DNA from: Asticcacaulis aquaticus
GTDB lineage: Bacteria; Pseudomonadota; Alphaproteobacteria; Caulobacterales; Caulobacteraceae
DNA: 64,000 nucleotides
Direction: 5' to 3'
Assembly: GCF_028550415.1 (NCBI RefSeq)
Contig: NZ_JAQQKX010000008.1
Coordinates: 124,001-188,000, forward strand
The position numbers and the translations under genes are program-made. Below the pieces are notes generated by a model. It saw only the letters and a program-made list of their open reading frames with translations, was not told the DNA's origin and made no database searches. Below, piece by piece: positions 39,941-48,335 of this stretch (position 1 is its first letter; the number at the start of each line of letters is the position of its first letter).

Positions 39941-40855
39941 ATGCCCCGCGATCCCGTCAGTACTTTTCTGCAAATGCTCAGCGTCGAGCGCAATGCCTCG
40001 CCGCGCACGCTGGAAGCCTATGGGCAGGACCTGCTCGATTTGCAAACCCATGCGCAGGTCGCGCCGCAGGGATTATTGAGCCTCAGCGAAACCCATATCG
40101 CCGCGTTTTTTGAACATCTTGATGCGCGGGGACTGGCCTCGTCGACCCTGCAGCGCAAGCGTTCGGCCGTGCGGCAGTTCTATCGGTTTTGTGTGCTGGA
40201 GGGCCTGAGCGAGACCGACCCCAGTCGCAAGATCGCCGCCGCGAAAAAGGGCAAGCCCCTGCCTAAAATCCTCAGCCGTGCCGAGGTCGAGGCTTTGATT
40301 ACCGCCGCCGACGCGAAGGACGCCCATCAGGCGATCCGGCTGCAATGCCTGATAGAGATGGCCTATGCCTCGGGTATGCGGATTTCCGAACTGGTATCGC
40401 TGCGCCTCGACAGCGTGCAGAAAGACCCGGCCTTCCTGATCGTCAAAGGCAAGGGCGGCGTCGAGCGTCTGGTGCCGCTCAACCCGGCGGCGCGGGCGGC
40501 GATTGCCGAATATCTCGACATCCGGCCCCTGTTTCTGGGGGCGAAGGACAAGGCCAACCCTTATCTCTTCTGCTCGCGGGGGGCCGATGGCTATCTGACG
40601 CGGCGTCGGGTCGGGCAATTGCTGGACGAGGCGGCGCTGGAGGCCGGGATCGACCCGGCGCGGGTGTCGCCGCACGTCCTGCGTCACGCCTTTGCCACGC
40701 ACCTGCTCGAAGGCGGGGCCGACCTGCGCGTCGTGCAAACCCTGCTGGGTCACGCCGATATTTCGACGACGCAGGTCTATACCCACGTCGCGACCGAACG
40801 CCTCAAAGCGGTGGTGGAAACCCATCATCCGTTGGCGCGTGGCCTGAAATCCTGA
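39941..40855 (+). CDS. xerD: site-specific tyrosine recombinase XerD-like
   Basis: A 304-residue recombinase that resolves chromosome dimers at dif with its partner. It has an N-terminal SAM-like DNA-binding half (FLQMLSVERNASPRTLEAYG) and a catalytic half with the full set Arg147 (ASGMRISEL), Lys169, His245 and Arg248 (SPHVLRHAFATHLLEGGADL), His271 and Tyr280 (VYTHV). Placement beside aroK/aroB and accA is usual for XerD in alphaproteobacteria, which favours XerD over XerC. ATG 39941 is chosen; a TTG at 39929 is possible. Confidence 0.9.
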   Translation: MPRDPVSTFLQMLSVERNASPRTLEAYGQDLLDLQTHAQVAPQGLLSLSETHIAAFFEHLDARGLASSTLQRKRSAVRQFYRFCVLEGLSETDPSRKIAAAKKGKPLPKILSRAEVEALITAADAKDAHQAIRLQCLIEMAYASGMRISELVSLRLDSVQKDPAFLIVKGKGGVERLVPLNPAARAAIAEYLDIRPLFLGAKDKANPYLFCSRGADGYLTRRRVGQLLDEAALEAGIDPARVSPHVLRHAFATHLLEGGADLRVVQTLLGHADISTTQVYTHVATERLKAVVETHHPLARGLKS

Positions 40856-40959
40856 TTTTACACTTTGCCTGCACTGATTTTACACTTTGAGTATAAGCCG
40901 GATTGGGGTAAAGCGCAGGGTTCGCTACGTCAGTATCTATAAAGAGATTCAGCCTCCCC

Positions 40960-41916
40960 ATGCGTCATTATCTCGAATTTGAACGCCCGATTGCCGACCT
41001 CGAAGCCAAGATCGAGGAACTGTCGGCCCTGTCGTCGTCGGGCGGCGCGAATCTCGATGCCGAGGTGAAGGCCCTGCGCGAACGGGCGCTGGTCCTGACG
41101 AAGGAAACCTATGCCCAGCTTGAGCCGTGGCAGAAGACTATGGTCGCCCGCCATCCGGAACGCCCGCATATGGTCGATTACCTTGAGGGGCTGATCGAGG
41201 ATTTTGTCGAACTGCGCGGCGACCGTAAATTCGGCGACGATCAGGCGATCATCGGCGGTCTCGGCCGTTTTCGCGGTCAGTCGGTGGTCGTCATGGGCCA
41301 TGAGAAGGGTAACGACACCAATTCACGCCTGCGCCACAATTTCGGCATGGCCCGCCCTGAAGGCTATCGCAAGGCCGTGCGCCTGATGGATATGGCCGAA
41401 CAATACGGCCTGCCGGTCATCACCTTTGTCGACACCGCCGGGGCCTATCCCGGCATCGGCGCCGAGGAGCGTGGTCAGGCCGAGGCCATCGCGCGCTCGA
41501 CCGAACGCGGCCTGACGCTGAAAGTGCCGTTCATTTCGACCGTGACGGGCGAGGGCGGCTCCGGCGGGGCGATCGCCCTGGCTGCCGCCAACCGCGTCCT
41601 GATTCTGGAGCACTCGATCTATTCGGTCATTTCGCCCGAAGGGGCGGCTTCGATCCTGTGGCGCGACGGATCGCGCGCCAAGGACGCTGCCGATCAGATG
41701 AAGATCACCGCGCCGGACCTGCTCAAGGTCGGTATCGTCGACCGGATCATCGAAGAGCCGGCGGGCGGTGCCCATTCGGACAAGGACGACATGATCCGCC
41801 GCGTCGGCGATGCGCTCGATGCCGAGCTTCAGGCCCTGAGCTACCTGTCACCGGACCAACTGGTCGCCCAGCGGGCGGAACGGTTCTACAAGATCGGCGA
41901 GACGGGGCTCGTTTAA
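40960..41916 (+). CDS. accA: acetyl-CoA carboxylase carboxyltransferase subunit alpha
   Basis: A 318-residue subunit of the biotin-dependent acetyl-CoA carboxylase that makes malonyl-CoA for fatty acids. The sequence matches AccA throughout: YLEFERPIADLEAKIEELSA, RPHMVDYLEGLIEDFVELRG, GHEKGNDTNSRLRHNFGMAR, TFVDTAGAYPGIGAEERGQA and GEGGSGGAIALAAANRVLIL. Length is normal. Its partner AccD is encoded elsewhere. Nothing unusual. Confidence 0.97.
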   Translation: MRHYLEFERPIADLEAKIEELSALSSSGGANLDAEVKALRERALVLTKETYAQLEPWQKTMVARHPERPHMVDYLEGLIEDFVELRGDRKFGDDQAIIGGLGRFRGQSVVVMGHEKGNDTNSRLRHNFGMARPEGYRKAVRLMDMAEQYGLPVITFVDTAGAYPGIGAEERGQAEAIARSTERGLTLKVPFISTVTGEGGSGGAIALAAANRVLILEHSIYSVISPEGAASILWRDGSRAKDAADQMKITAPDLLKVGIVDRIIEEPAGGAHSDKDDMIRRVGDALDAELQALSYLSPDQLVAQRAERFYKIGETGLV

Positions 41917-41937
41917 AACAATATCCGGGGGGAAATA

Positions 41938-42567
41938 ATGAATACCATAACCTATAGCTTCAGGCCCTTGCCGAAGCTGACCAAGTGGGCCCTGCGTCTT
42001 ATGGGGGCCTTGATCGTGACGACCGTGCCCACGGTTATAACGCCTCTGTTTATCAATTGGCACGATCCGAGCTATGCCGAATCGTCGGCCTATACGATCA
42101 ACGCCATTGGCATTCTGATCTGGTTCCTGTTTTGGGCCATATCGGGTGTCATATCTCTGATTTGGGTGTACAGGGCGGCGAAGAACGCCCGGGTGCTTCA
42201 ACCGGGTCGGATGACGACAACGCCCGCCTGGGCTGTCGGCTGGTTTTTCATACCGTTTGCCAGCCTTTGGAAGCCCTATGTAACCTTGAAGGAAATGTGG
42301 ATCGCCAGTCGGGGGCCCGGTGCTCAAAGCGTGCCCCTGATCAACATCTGGTGGGCGACCTATCTGACCGGGAACCTCATTGGCTGGTTCGTCACGCGTC
42401 AGACCTTCTCCAGTGATCAGGCCTATATCGACATGCCGTTTCTGGTGTGGGCGGAAAGCGTCGGCAATATCAGTTCTTTGATGGCAACCCTGTGCTTTTA
42501 TCAGATGGTGCGGCGGATACATCGCTTCCAACTGGAGCACGACACGGCGGCCGCCAACGTCTTTTAA
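41938..42567 (+). CDS. DUF4328 family membrane protein
   Basis: A 209-residue protein with four to five membrane helices, recognised as DUF4328 from WVYRAAKNARVLQPGRMTTT, PAWAVGWFFIPFASLWKPYV (a helix with WFFIP) and LKEMWIASRG. Function is unknown; relatives occur in actinobacteria and proteobacteria. It follows accA by 21 bases on the same strand and overlaps the end of the convergent DUF6702 gene by four bases. Confidence 0.83.
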   Translation: MNTITYSFRPLPKLTKWALRLMGALIVTTVPTVITPLFINWHDPSYAESSAYTINAIGILIWFLFWAISGVISLIWVYRAAKNARVLQPGRMTTTPAWAVGWFFIPFASLWKPYVTLKEMWIASRGPGAQSVPLINIWWATYLTGNLIGWFVTRQTFSSDQAYIDMPFLVWAESVGNISSLMATLCFYQMVRRIHRFQLEHDTAAANVF

Positions 42568-43097
42568 TCGAAGGTCGCCGTCTGCGGCGCGGAGCCATGC
42601 GCGAAGGTCAGGCTTTTGGTCACGCCCCTGACGCGGACATTGACAAGGCCGACGCCGGTCTGGCGCGAATAGGGGAACAGGCCGTAGTCGATAGTTACCG
42701 ACTTGGGCGCTTTCGGCAGCTTGCCACCGTAAACCAGAATGATGTCGTCGCCCGCCATGTCGTTCGACACGGGTTTGAAGGTCTGGCCATTGACCTTGAA
42801 GGCCGTAGCCAGATGCGCCTCCAGCGCCTTGAAGGCGTCCGGATCATCGACCGAGGGCTGGGCGTCGGGGGCCAGTTCGACTAGCTCCGGCTCCGTATCG
42901 TGGGCGGAGAGGTTATGGGTGATGGTGACCTTACCGGTCGCGTCGATTTCCACCACGGTCAGGGTGTGGTGCCCGCGATGGGCAAGGGCAGGGGAAGCGA
43001 GAAGCAGGCTGGCACATCCCACAAGCACTGTTCGCCTTAAAACCCCCTCTCCCTTGAGGGAGAGGGTTGGGGTGAGGGGGGAATGGTTGAAACGCAT
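42564..43097 (-). CDS. DUF6702 family exported protein, N-terminus formed from a repeat
   Basis: A 177-residue periplasmic protein. The mature part (AHRGHHTLTVVEIDATGKVT; HNLSAHDTEPELVELAP; SVTIDYGLFPYSRQTGVGLV) fits the DUF6702 family, whose members carry an AHxxH start after a signal peptide. The signal peptide core is LVGCASLLLASPALA. The codons before it (HSPLTPTLSLKGEG) are encoded by the left arm of a family B palindrome. The first ATG lies just beyond that repeat. Either the repeat supplies an unusually long n-region, or translation starts at a GTG close to the core. Confidence 0.7.
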   Translation of the reverse strand: MRFNHSPLTPTLSLKGEGVLRRTVLVGCASLLLASPALAHRGHHTLTVVEIDATGKVTITHNLSAHDTEPELVELAPDAQPSVDDPDAFKALEAHLATAFKVNGQTFKPVSNDMAGDDIILVYGGKLPKAPKSVTIDYGLFPYSRQTGVGLVNVRVRGVTKSLTFAHGSAPQTATFD

Positions 43098-43162
43098 AGT
43101 ATATTTCCTCTATTTCCCCCTCACCCGGCACTTCGTGCCACCCTCTCCCTCAGGGAGAGGGT
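43043..43162. repeat. palindromic repeat, family B, overlapping DUF6702 5' end
   Basis: Outer hairpins CCCTCTCCCTTGAGGGAGAGGG (about 43046-43067) and CCCTCTCCCTCAGGGAGAGGG (43141-43161) enclose ttggggtgaggggg and its counterpart ccccctcaccc. The unit matches 59497-59614. It lies between DUF6702 and the M1 peptidase gene and partly inside the DUF6702 coding frame. Confidence 0.85.
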
Positions 43163-43164
43163 AA

Positions 43165-45543
43165 CTACTTCTTCTCGACCTTTTTCGGCTGCGTCTTCGT
43201 GCTGTCGGGTGTCACGACCACGTCGTCGTCCTTCATGCGGTTCGGCAGTTCCTCGGCGTCGGTAACATTGGCGCGAACGTCGTCGATCTTGCGCGGGAAG
43301 GCATTGTTCGACGGATCGACATCGGCGGTTTCCCAGTTCGGATCGATCTCGGCCTGTTTCAGCGTCTTCGCCGTCACATACTGCCACGTCACCTGCTGCG
43401 GGTTGTAGCGCCAGACCTCGGCCGGGATACGCACCGTCTCGGACGTGCCGTCGGTGAAGTCCATTTTCAGGATCACCGGCATGACCAGCCCGCCCTTGTT
43501 GCGGAAGGTGAAGTTATAGAAGCTGTCCTTGACCGCCAGCGCCTCTTTCAGCTCCGGATCGGCGTCCTTCATCAGGTCGGCGTATTTCTTCTTGTCCTTC
43601 GCCGTCGGTTCCCACTTGTCGTCGAGGTCGTAATAATCCTTCGTCACGGGGTCGGTTTCGACCACGGTCTTACCGGTATTGCGTCCGGCGGTCAGCGAGT
43701 CGGGCTGTTTGTCGTCCTGAAGCTTGTCCCACGCCTTTTCCACGACCGGATCGCGGGTGTTCAGACGCGCCTTCTTGATGTCGGCCAGTTCGATATCGAC
43801 GTGGTCGGTCGAATAGAACCAGCCGCGCCAGAACCAGTCGAGATCGGTGCCGGACGCCTCTTCCATGGTGCGGAAGAAGTCATAGGGCGTCGGGCGCTTG
43901 AACTGCCAGCGGCGCGAATATTCCTTGAAGGCGAAGTCGAACTTTTCGCGCCCCAGCACTGTTTCGCGCAGAATGGTCAGCGCCGCGGCCGGCTTACCGT
44001 AGGAGTTGTTGCCGAACTGCGGGATCGATTCCGAATTGGTCATGATCGGCACCTGATTTTCGCTCAGCATGTACTCGATCATCGATTTCGGCTCGCCACG
44101 GCGCGACGGAAAGTCCTTGTCCCACTCTTTCTCGGCCTGGAACTGAATGAAGGAGTTGATGCCCTCATCGAGCCAGGTCCATTGACGCTCGTCGGAATTG
44201 ACGGTCATCGGGAACCAGATGTGACCGATTTCGTGGATGACCACGCCGATCAGGCCGTACTTGGCGCGTTCGGTATAGGTCAACTCGCCTGTCTTCTTGT
44301 CCTTCACCGGGCGCGGGCCGTTGAAGGTGATCATCGGATATTCCATGCCGCCGACCGGGCCATTGACCGACTGCGCGGTGGGGTAGGGGTAGGCGAAGGC
44401 GAACTTGCCGTAGACGTTGAGTGTATGGGCGATGGATTTGGTCGAATAGGCGTCCCACAGGGGGCGGGCCTCCTTGGGGAAGAAGGACATCGCCATGACG
44501 ACCGGATGCGCCGGGTCGCCGTTTTTCACCCCTTGCGCATCCCAGATGAACTTGCGCGACGAGCCAAAAGCGAAATCGCGGACGTTCTGCGCCCTGAATT
44601 TCCACGTCTTGGTACCGGCTGCCTTGCTTTTTTCGGCGGCGGCGGCTTCGTCCGGCGTCACCACATAGATCGGCGCGGCGGCGGTTTTGGCGTCATTGAA
44701 GCGTTTGGCCTGAGCGGCGGTCAGCACCTCCGACGCATTGGTCAGTTCGCCGGTCGCCGAAATGATATGGTCGGCCGGGACGGTCAACTCGACGTCGTAA
44801 TCGCCGAATTCCAGCGTGAATTCGCCCGAACCGATGAAGGCCTTGTTGTGCCAGCCTTCGTAGTCCGAATAGACCGCCAGACGCGGGAACCATTGCGCCC
44901 CAAGGAAAATGCAGTTGCCGTCTTCGCCGGGCTTGGTGAAGCACTCATAGCCCGAACGGCCACCGACGACCTTGGCTTCGGCGATGGGGAACGACCAGCC
45001 GATATTGAAGGTCAGGGTCTCGCCGGATTTCAGCGGCTGCGCCAGATCGATGCGCATAAGCGTGTCGTTGACGGTGAATTTCAGCGGCTGACCATCGGCG
45101 CCCGTAACGGTCAGGTCGTTGAAGCCGCCTTCCCATTCCTGCATCCGCTTGGCGCGGCGCACAGCACCGACCGAGACATCCTTGCCCGAGGTGGTGGCGG
45201 TTAGTTCGCTGATCGAATTGCGCTTATAGCCGTTCTGGTCGAGCAGCAGCCACACATAGCGCAGGGTGTCGGGCGAATTGTTGGTGTAGGTCACCGTCTC
45301 CGCGCCGGTGATCGATCTGGCGGCCTCGTTCAGGCTGGCCTTGATCTTATAATCGACCTTCTGCTGCCAGTAACGGTAGCCCGGCTCACCGGCGGCGTTG
45401 CGGTAATCGGTCGGCGTCGGCCATTCTTCGCCCTCAAGCTGGCGGAACTTGTCGACGAACTTGCCCTTGGTTTGCTGAACAGGATCGGCAATGGCCGGGG
45501 AGGCAAGCAGGACGCAGGAGGCAAGCAGCAGACGTTTCAGCAC
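43165..45543 (-). CDS. exported M1-family metallopeptidase
   Basis: A 792-residue aminopeptidase-like protein. A signal peptide (RLLLASCVLLASPAIADP) leads to an N-terminal beta domain and a catalytic domain. Zinc site: HEIGHIWFPMTVNSDERQWTWLDEG follows HExxH-x18-E (given here as HEIGH and the Glu of LDEG). The substrate motif usually GxMEN reads GGMEYP, the form seen in a subgroup of periplasmic M1 enzymes. The C-terminal 250 residues are beta-rich (VMPVILKMDFTDGTSETVRI) and end with a Lys-rich tail. It probably trims peptides in the periplasm. GTG 45543 gives a normal signal peptide; an ATG 23 codons upstream is less likely. Confidence 0.88.
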   Translation of the reverse strand: MLKRLLLASCVLLASPAIADPVQQTKGKFVDKFRQLEGEEWPTPTDYRNAAGEPGYRYWQQKVDYKIKASLNEAARSITGAETVTYTNNSPDTLRYVWLLLDQNGYKRNSISELTATTSGKDVSVGAVRRAKRMQEWEGGFNDLTVTGADGQPLKFTVNDTLMRIDLAQPLKSGETLTFNIGWSFPIAEAKVVGGRSGYECFTKPGEDGNCIFLGAQWFPRLAVYSDYEGWHNKAFIGSGEFTLEFGDYDVELTVPADHIISATGELTNASEVLTAAQAKRFNDAKTAAAPIYVVTPDEAAAAEKSKAAGTKTWKFRAQNVRDFAFGSSRKFIWDAQGVKNGDPAHPVVMAMSFFPKEARPLWDAYSTKSIAHTLNVYGKFAFAYPYPTAQSVNGPVGGMEYPMITFNGPRPVKDKKTGELTYTERAKYGLIGVVIHEIGHIWFPMTVNSDERQWTWLDEGINSFIQFQAEKEWDKDFPSRRGEPKSMIEYMLSENQVPIMTNSESIPQFGNNSYGKPAAALTILRETVLGREKFDFAFKEYSRRWQFKRPTPYDFFRTMEEASGTDLDWFWRGWFYSTDHVDIELADIKKARLNTRDPVVEKAWDKLQDDKQPDSLTAGRNTGKTVVETDPVTKDYYDLDDKWEPTAKDKKKYADLMKDADPELKEALAVKDSFYNFTFRNKGGLVMPVILKMDFTDGTSETVRIPAEVWRYNPQQVTWQYVTAKTLKQAEIDPNWETADVDPSNNAFPRKIDDVRANVTDAEELPNRMKDDDVVVTPDSTKTQPKKVEKK

Positions 45544-45626
45544 GGGCACGGGTTCCGAAGATGACAGAAAAATGATCCGTTGAGTTTGAAACCATTTCCG
45601 TGTGCGGTGCAAGGGCGAAAGCGGCT

Positions 45627-46520
45627 TTAATTGGCCTTGGCGATGTCTTCCGTCTTCGGATACTTCTCGATACCGACCTGATGCGGGTAGGGGATCAGGA
45701 TCCCGTGCGCGTGGAAGGTTTCCTTGATCGCTTTCAGAATATCGGCGCGGATCTGACCGTGCTTGGCCACCTCGACCTGAGCCGTGACCTTGAGCTGCAC
45801 GCCGTTATCCATGAAGTTCTCGACGCCGGCCCAGACCGCCGGCGTGCCCAGGGTTCCCGGGTGATCGGCGGTGATTTTTTTGAGAATCCCCAGCGCTTCA
45901 TCAAGGTTTGTGGCGAAATCGACCGTCACCAGCAAAGCCAGGGTCCGGTGACCATAGTGGGTCTGATTGATGATGCGGTCGGAGAAAATCTTGGCGTTGG
46001 GGATATAGACCTTGTGGTTGTCGCCATTGGTGATCTCGGTCAGGAACAGGCCCAGCCGCGCCACCGTACCCGAACTGTCGCCGATGGTGACCGTATCGCC
46101 GATACGGTAGGGTTTTTGCGCCAGCAGCATGATCCCCGACGCCACATTGGCCAGCGTCCCTTGCAGCGACAGGCCGATGGCCAGAGACGCCGCCCCCAGC
46201 ACGGTCAGGATCGAGGTCGTCTGCACCCCCAGCCGGTTGAGAATGACGACAAGGCCGACGATCATCACCAGCCACCAGACCAGCTGCGACAGGAACTCCG
46301 GCAAGGTGCGGTCGGCGTCGGAATGGGCGTAGCGCTTGGCCGTCCGTTTCACCGTATTCGACAGCCATTGCGACAGGAACAGGGTGACCATCAGGATCAG
46401 GGCGGCGATCAGCAAATTCGACAGGAAAACCGAATGCTGGGTGATGTCCCCCCAGGCATTTTTCACATTGGTGACGAAATAGCCGAAGCGCGTGGTCAGT
46501 TCAGTCATATCGAAGGTCAT
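45627..46520 (-). CDS. MscS-family mechanosensitive ion channel
   Basis: A 297-residue small-conductance channel that opens on membrane tension to release solutes. Three membrane helices: about 25-50 (VFLSNLLIAALILMVTLFLS), 75-95 (LVWWLVMIVGLVVILNRLGV) and the pore helix ILTVLGAASLAIGLSLQGTL with its glycine/alanine pattern. The cytosolic MscS-beta part has YRIGDTVTIGDSSGTVARLG and VYIPNAKIFSDRIINQT. Length equals E. coli MscS. It stands alone on the minus strand. Confidence 0.93.
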   Translation of the reverse strand: MTFDMTELTTRFGYFVTNVKNAWGDITQHSVFLSNLLIAALILMVTLFLSQWLSNTVKRTAKRYAHSDADRTLPEFLSQLVWWLVMIVGLVVILNRLGVQTTSILTVLGAASLAIGLSLQGTLANVASGIMLLAQKPYRIGDTVTIGDSSGTVARLGLFLTEITNGDNHKVYIPNAKIFSDRIINQTHYGHRTLALLVTVDFATNLDEALGILKKITADHPGTLGTPAVWAGVENFMDNGVQLKVTAQVEVAKHGQIRADILKAIKETFHAHGILIPYPHQVGIEKYPKTEDIAKAN

Positions 46521-46589
46521 GGGCGGTTATCACTCAAAACACTGGAACGATTAAGGTATAAAAATGCAGGGGTTTAAAACCGTATGGGC

Positions 46590-47780
46590 CTAAAGATTCG
46601 GAAAATAGGCCTTGGCTTCGGGCCGCCACAGCGCTTTCAGTTCGGCATAGGGCACCACGTAATAGACGCCCATACAGGCACCGAGAGCGTGCGGCAGATC
46701 GGTACGCGAGACGACAAGGCCCTTGGCGTTGAACGAGAAACTGTAGCCGCCGCCATAGCTGTCGACATCTTCGCCCAGACATTCCGGGTCGACGTCGGCG
46801 GCAAACCACGGCGATTTCGGATTCAATTTCGCTTGTAAGGCCTTGTATTCAGCGGTTTCCGGCAGGTCGTCGCCATCCTTCCAGCCAACGGGCCTATTGT
46901 AGAGTTTCAGCACACGGTCGAAGTCGAGCTCGCCGCCCTGACGGAGGTCATAAGTATGGATGACCCAGTAATTATTGGGGTGCGCGCCGCCACAATAGGT
47001 CGAGCCGGAGTCTTCGACCGCCATCAGGGTTGGCGTAATATAAACAACCTTTTCCGTCGTCTCATCGTAACCGCCCGTGGTCCCGGCACCGGTAAACCCC
47101 TTCATCGATAAACAATCGAGCGCGCCTTCCAGACGGAAATAACGCTCGATGTCCAGCGTGGCATTGACCTTTTTCATGACCGCGGCGTCGGGATGGCGCG
47201 TCAGGTTGAGGTAATGCACGCCGGTCGCCTTGTCGGTCACGGTGCGGTAGGCGACGGGACCGGCCACGGTTTCGGGGCCATAGAGGTTGTCCTGATTGAG
47301 CCTGCGAAAGCGGAACGGATCATCGGCCACGGGCTTGCCCGGCGCTTCCATGACGGTATCCACGACCATCAGATCGCCCGCCTCGCGCACAGGGTTTGGC
47401 GACACGATAGCGTGCGTCGCCACCTTCTTGAGAGCCACGTCCACGGAGGTTCGCTTGCCGCTGGCCCGCCACTGGCCGCTCAGGCCCGCGCTGGTGGGCG
47501 TCAGGGTGAACGTGCCGGTAAAGGGACACTGAGCTTCTTCGCAATAGGGGCGTTCGCCGAGCATCAGACCGTCGGCTATGGCTTCAAGCGGGATCAGGCC
47601 GCGATATTTCGTGTAATAATACTGACCGGCATAAAGCGTCTTTCCATCCACCGTAGCGCTGCGCACCTCCATGACGATGGGGTTCTTGCCGAGCGTGCCT
47701 TCATAGACGGTCTGCGTAATCGTGTCGGCGGCGGCGGGGAACGCATATACACTCAGCAGCACGGCAATCAGGCGGCGCAT
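46590..47780 (-). CDS. uncharacterised exported protein
   Basis: A 396-residue protein with a Sec signal peptide (MRRLIAVLLSVYAFPAAADT). I do not recognise the family with certainty. The N-terminal third is beta-rich (TQTVYEGTLGKNPIVMEVRS; GTFTLTPTSAGLSGQWRASG). The C-terminal half has YCGGAHPNNYWVIHTYDLRQ followed by LDFDRVLKLYNRP, similar in form to DUF3298-type domains found in lysozyme-inhibitor-like or PdaC-like secreted proteins (GGAHP motif). Six or more cysteines suggest disulfides. It starts three bases behind the tadA stop, so it may be co-transcribed with tadA. Confidence 0.6.
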   Translation of the reverse strand: MRRLIAVLLSVYAFPAAADTITQTVYEGTLGKNPIVMEVRSATVDGKTLYAGQYYYTKYRGLIPLEAIADGLMLGERPYCEEAQCPFTGTFTLTPTSAGLSGQWRASGKRTSVDVALKKVATHAIVSPNPVREAGDLMVVDTVMEAPGKPVADDPFRFRRLNQDNLYGPETVAGPVAYRTVTDKATGVHYLNLTRHPDAAVMKKVNATLDIERYFRLEGALDCLSMKGFTGAGTTGGYDETTEKVVYITPTLMAVEDSGSTYCGGAHPNNYWVIHTYDLRQGGELDFDRVLKLYNRPVGWKDGDDLPETAEYKALQAKLNPKSPWFAADVDPECLGEDVDSYGGGYSFSFNAKGLVVSRTDLPHALGACMGVYYVVPYAELKALWRPEAKAYFPNL

Positions 47781-47783
47781 GGC

Positions 47784-48254
47784 TTATCCCTTTGATTTAC
47801 GTCTCTGGCGGAAGAAGTCTTTTAGCATCGTCCCGCTCTCGGCCTCAAGCACGCCGGACGTTACCTCCGGGCGCCAGTGACAGGTCGGCTGGGCGAAGAA
47901 CTTCGGGCCGTGATCGACCGCGCCGCCCTTGGGGTCCGCTGCGCCATAGATCACCCGCCCGATACGGGCATGTGACAAGGCTCCGGCGCACATGGCGCAC
48001 GGCTCCAGCGTCGCATAGAGCCACAGATCGGTCAGGCGGTAATTGCCCACAACCTGCCCGGCCTCACGCATGGCCAGTATCTCGGCGTGAGCGGAGGGGT
48101 CGTTAAGGGTAATCGGCGCATTTTTTGCGCACGAAACGATGGTTTTACTTGACGGATCGTAGATTAAAGCGCCTATCGGCACCTCGCCGGCCTCCGCCGC
48201 CTCCTGGGCGAGCGATAGCGCCAGACGCATCAGGGTTTCATCTTCGTCAGCCAT
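47784..48254 (-). CDS. tadA: tRNA adenosine(34) deaminase TadA
   Basis: A 156-residue zinc deaminase that converts A34 to inosine in tRNA-Arg(ACG). The catalytic HAEILAMREA (His-Ala-Glu) and zinc PCAMCAGALSHARIGRVIYG (Pro-Cys-x2-Cys) are intact. The N-terminal DEDETLMRLALSLAQEAAEA helix and the C-terminal LKDFFRQRRK are typical. It is divergent from rluB, a common pairing with rsmD in alphaproteobacteria. Confidence 0.95.
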   Translation of the reverse strand: MADEDETLMRLALSLAQEAAEAGEVPIGALIYDPSSKTIVSCAKNAPITLNDPSAHAEILAMREAGQVVGNYRLTDLWLYATLEPCAMCAGALSHARIGRVIYGAADPKGGAVDHGPKFFAQPTCHWRPEVTSGVLEAESGTMLKDFFRQRRKSKG

Positions 48255-48335
48255 AGGGCTTTAGACCGGGGAAACACCTTATTCGTCAAGTCAAAACGGC
48301 CCTGCGTGAGCAGGCCCAGCCAGAAAGTCACGACG

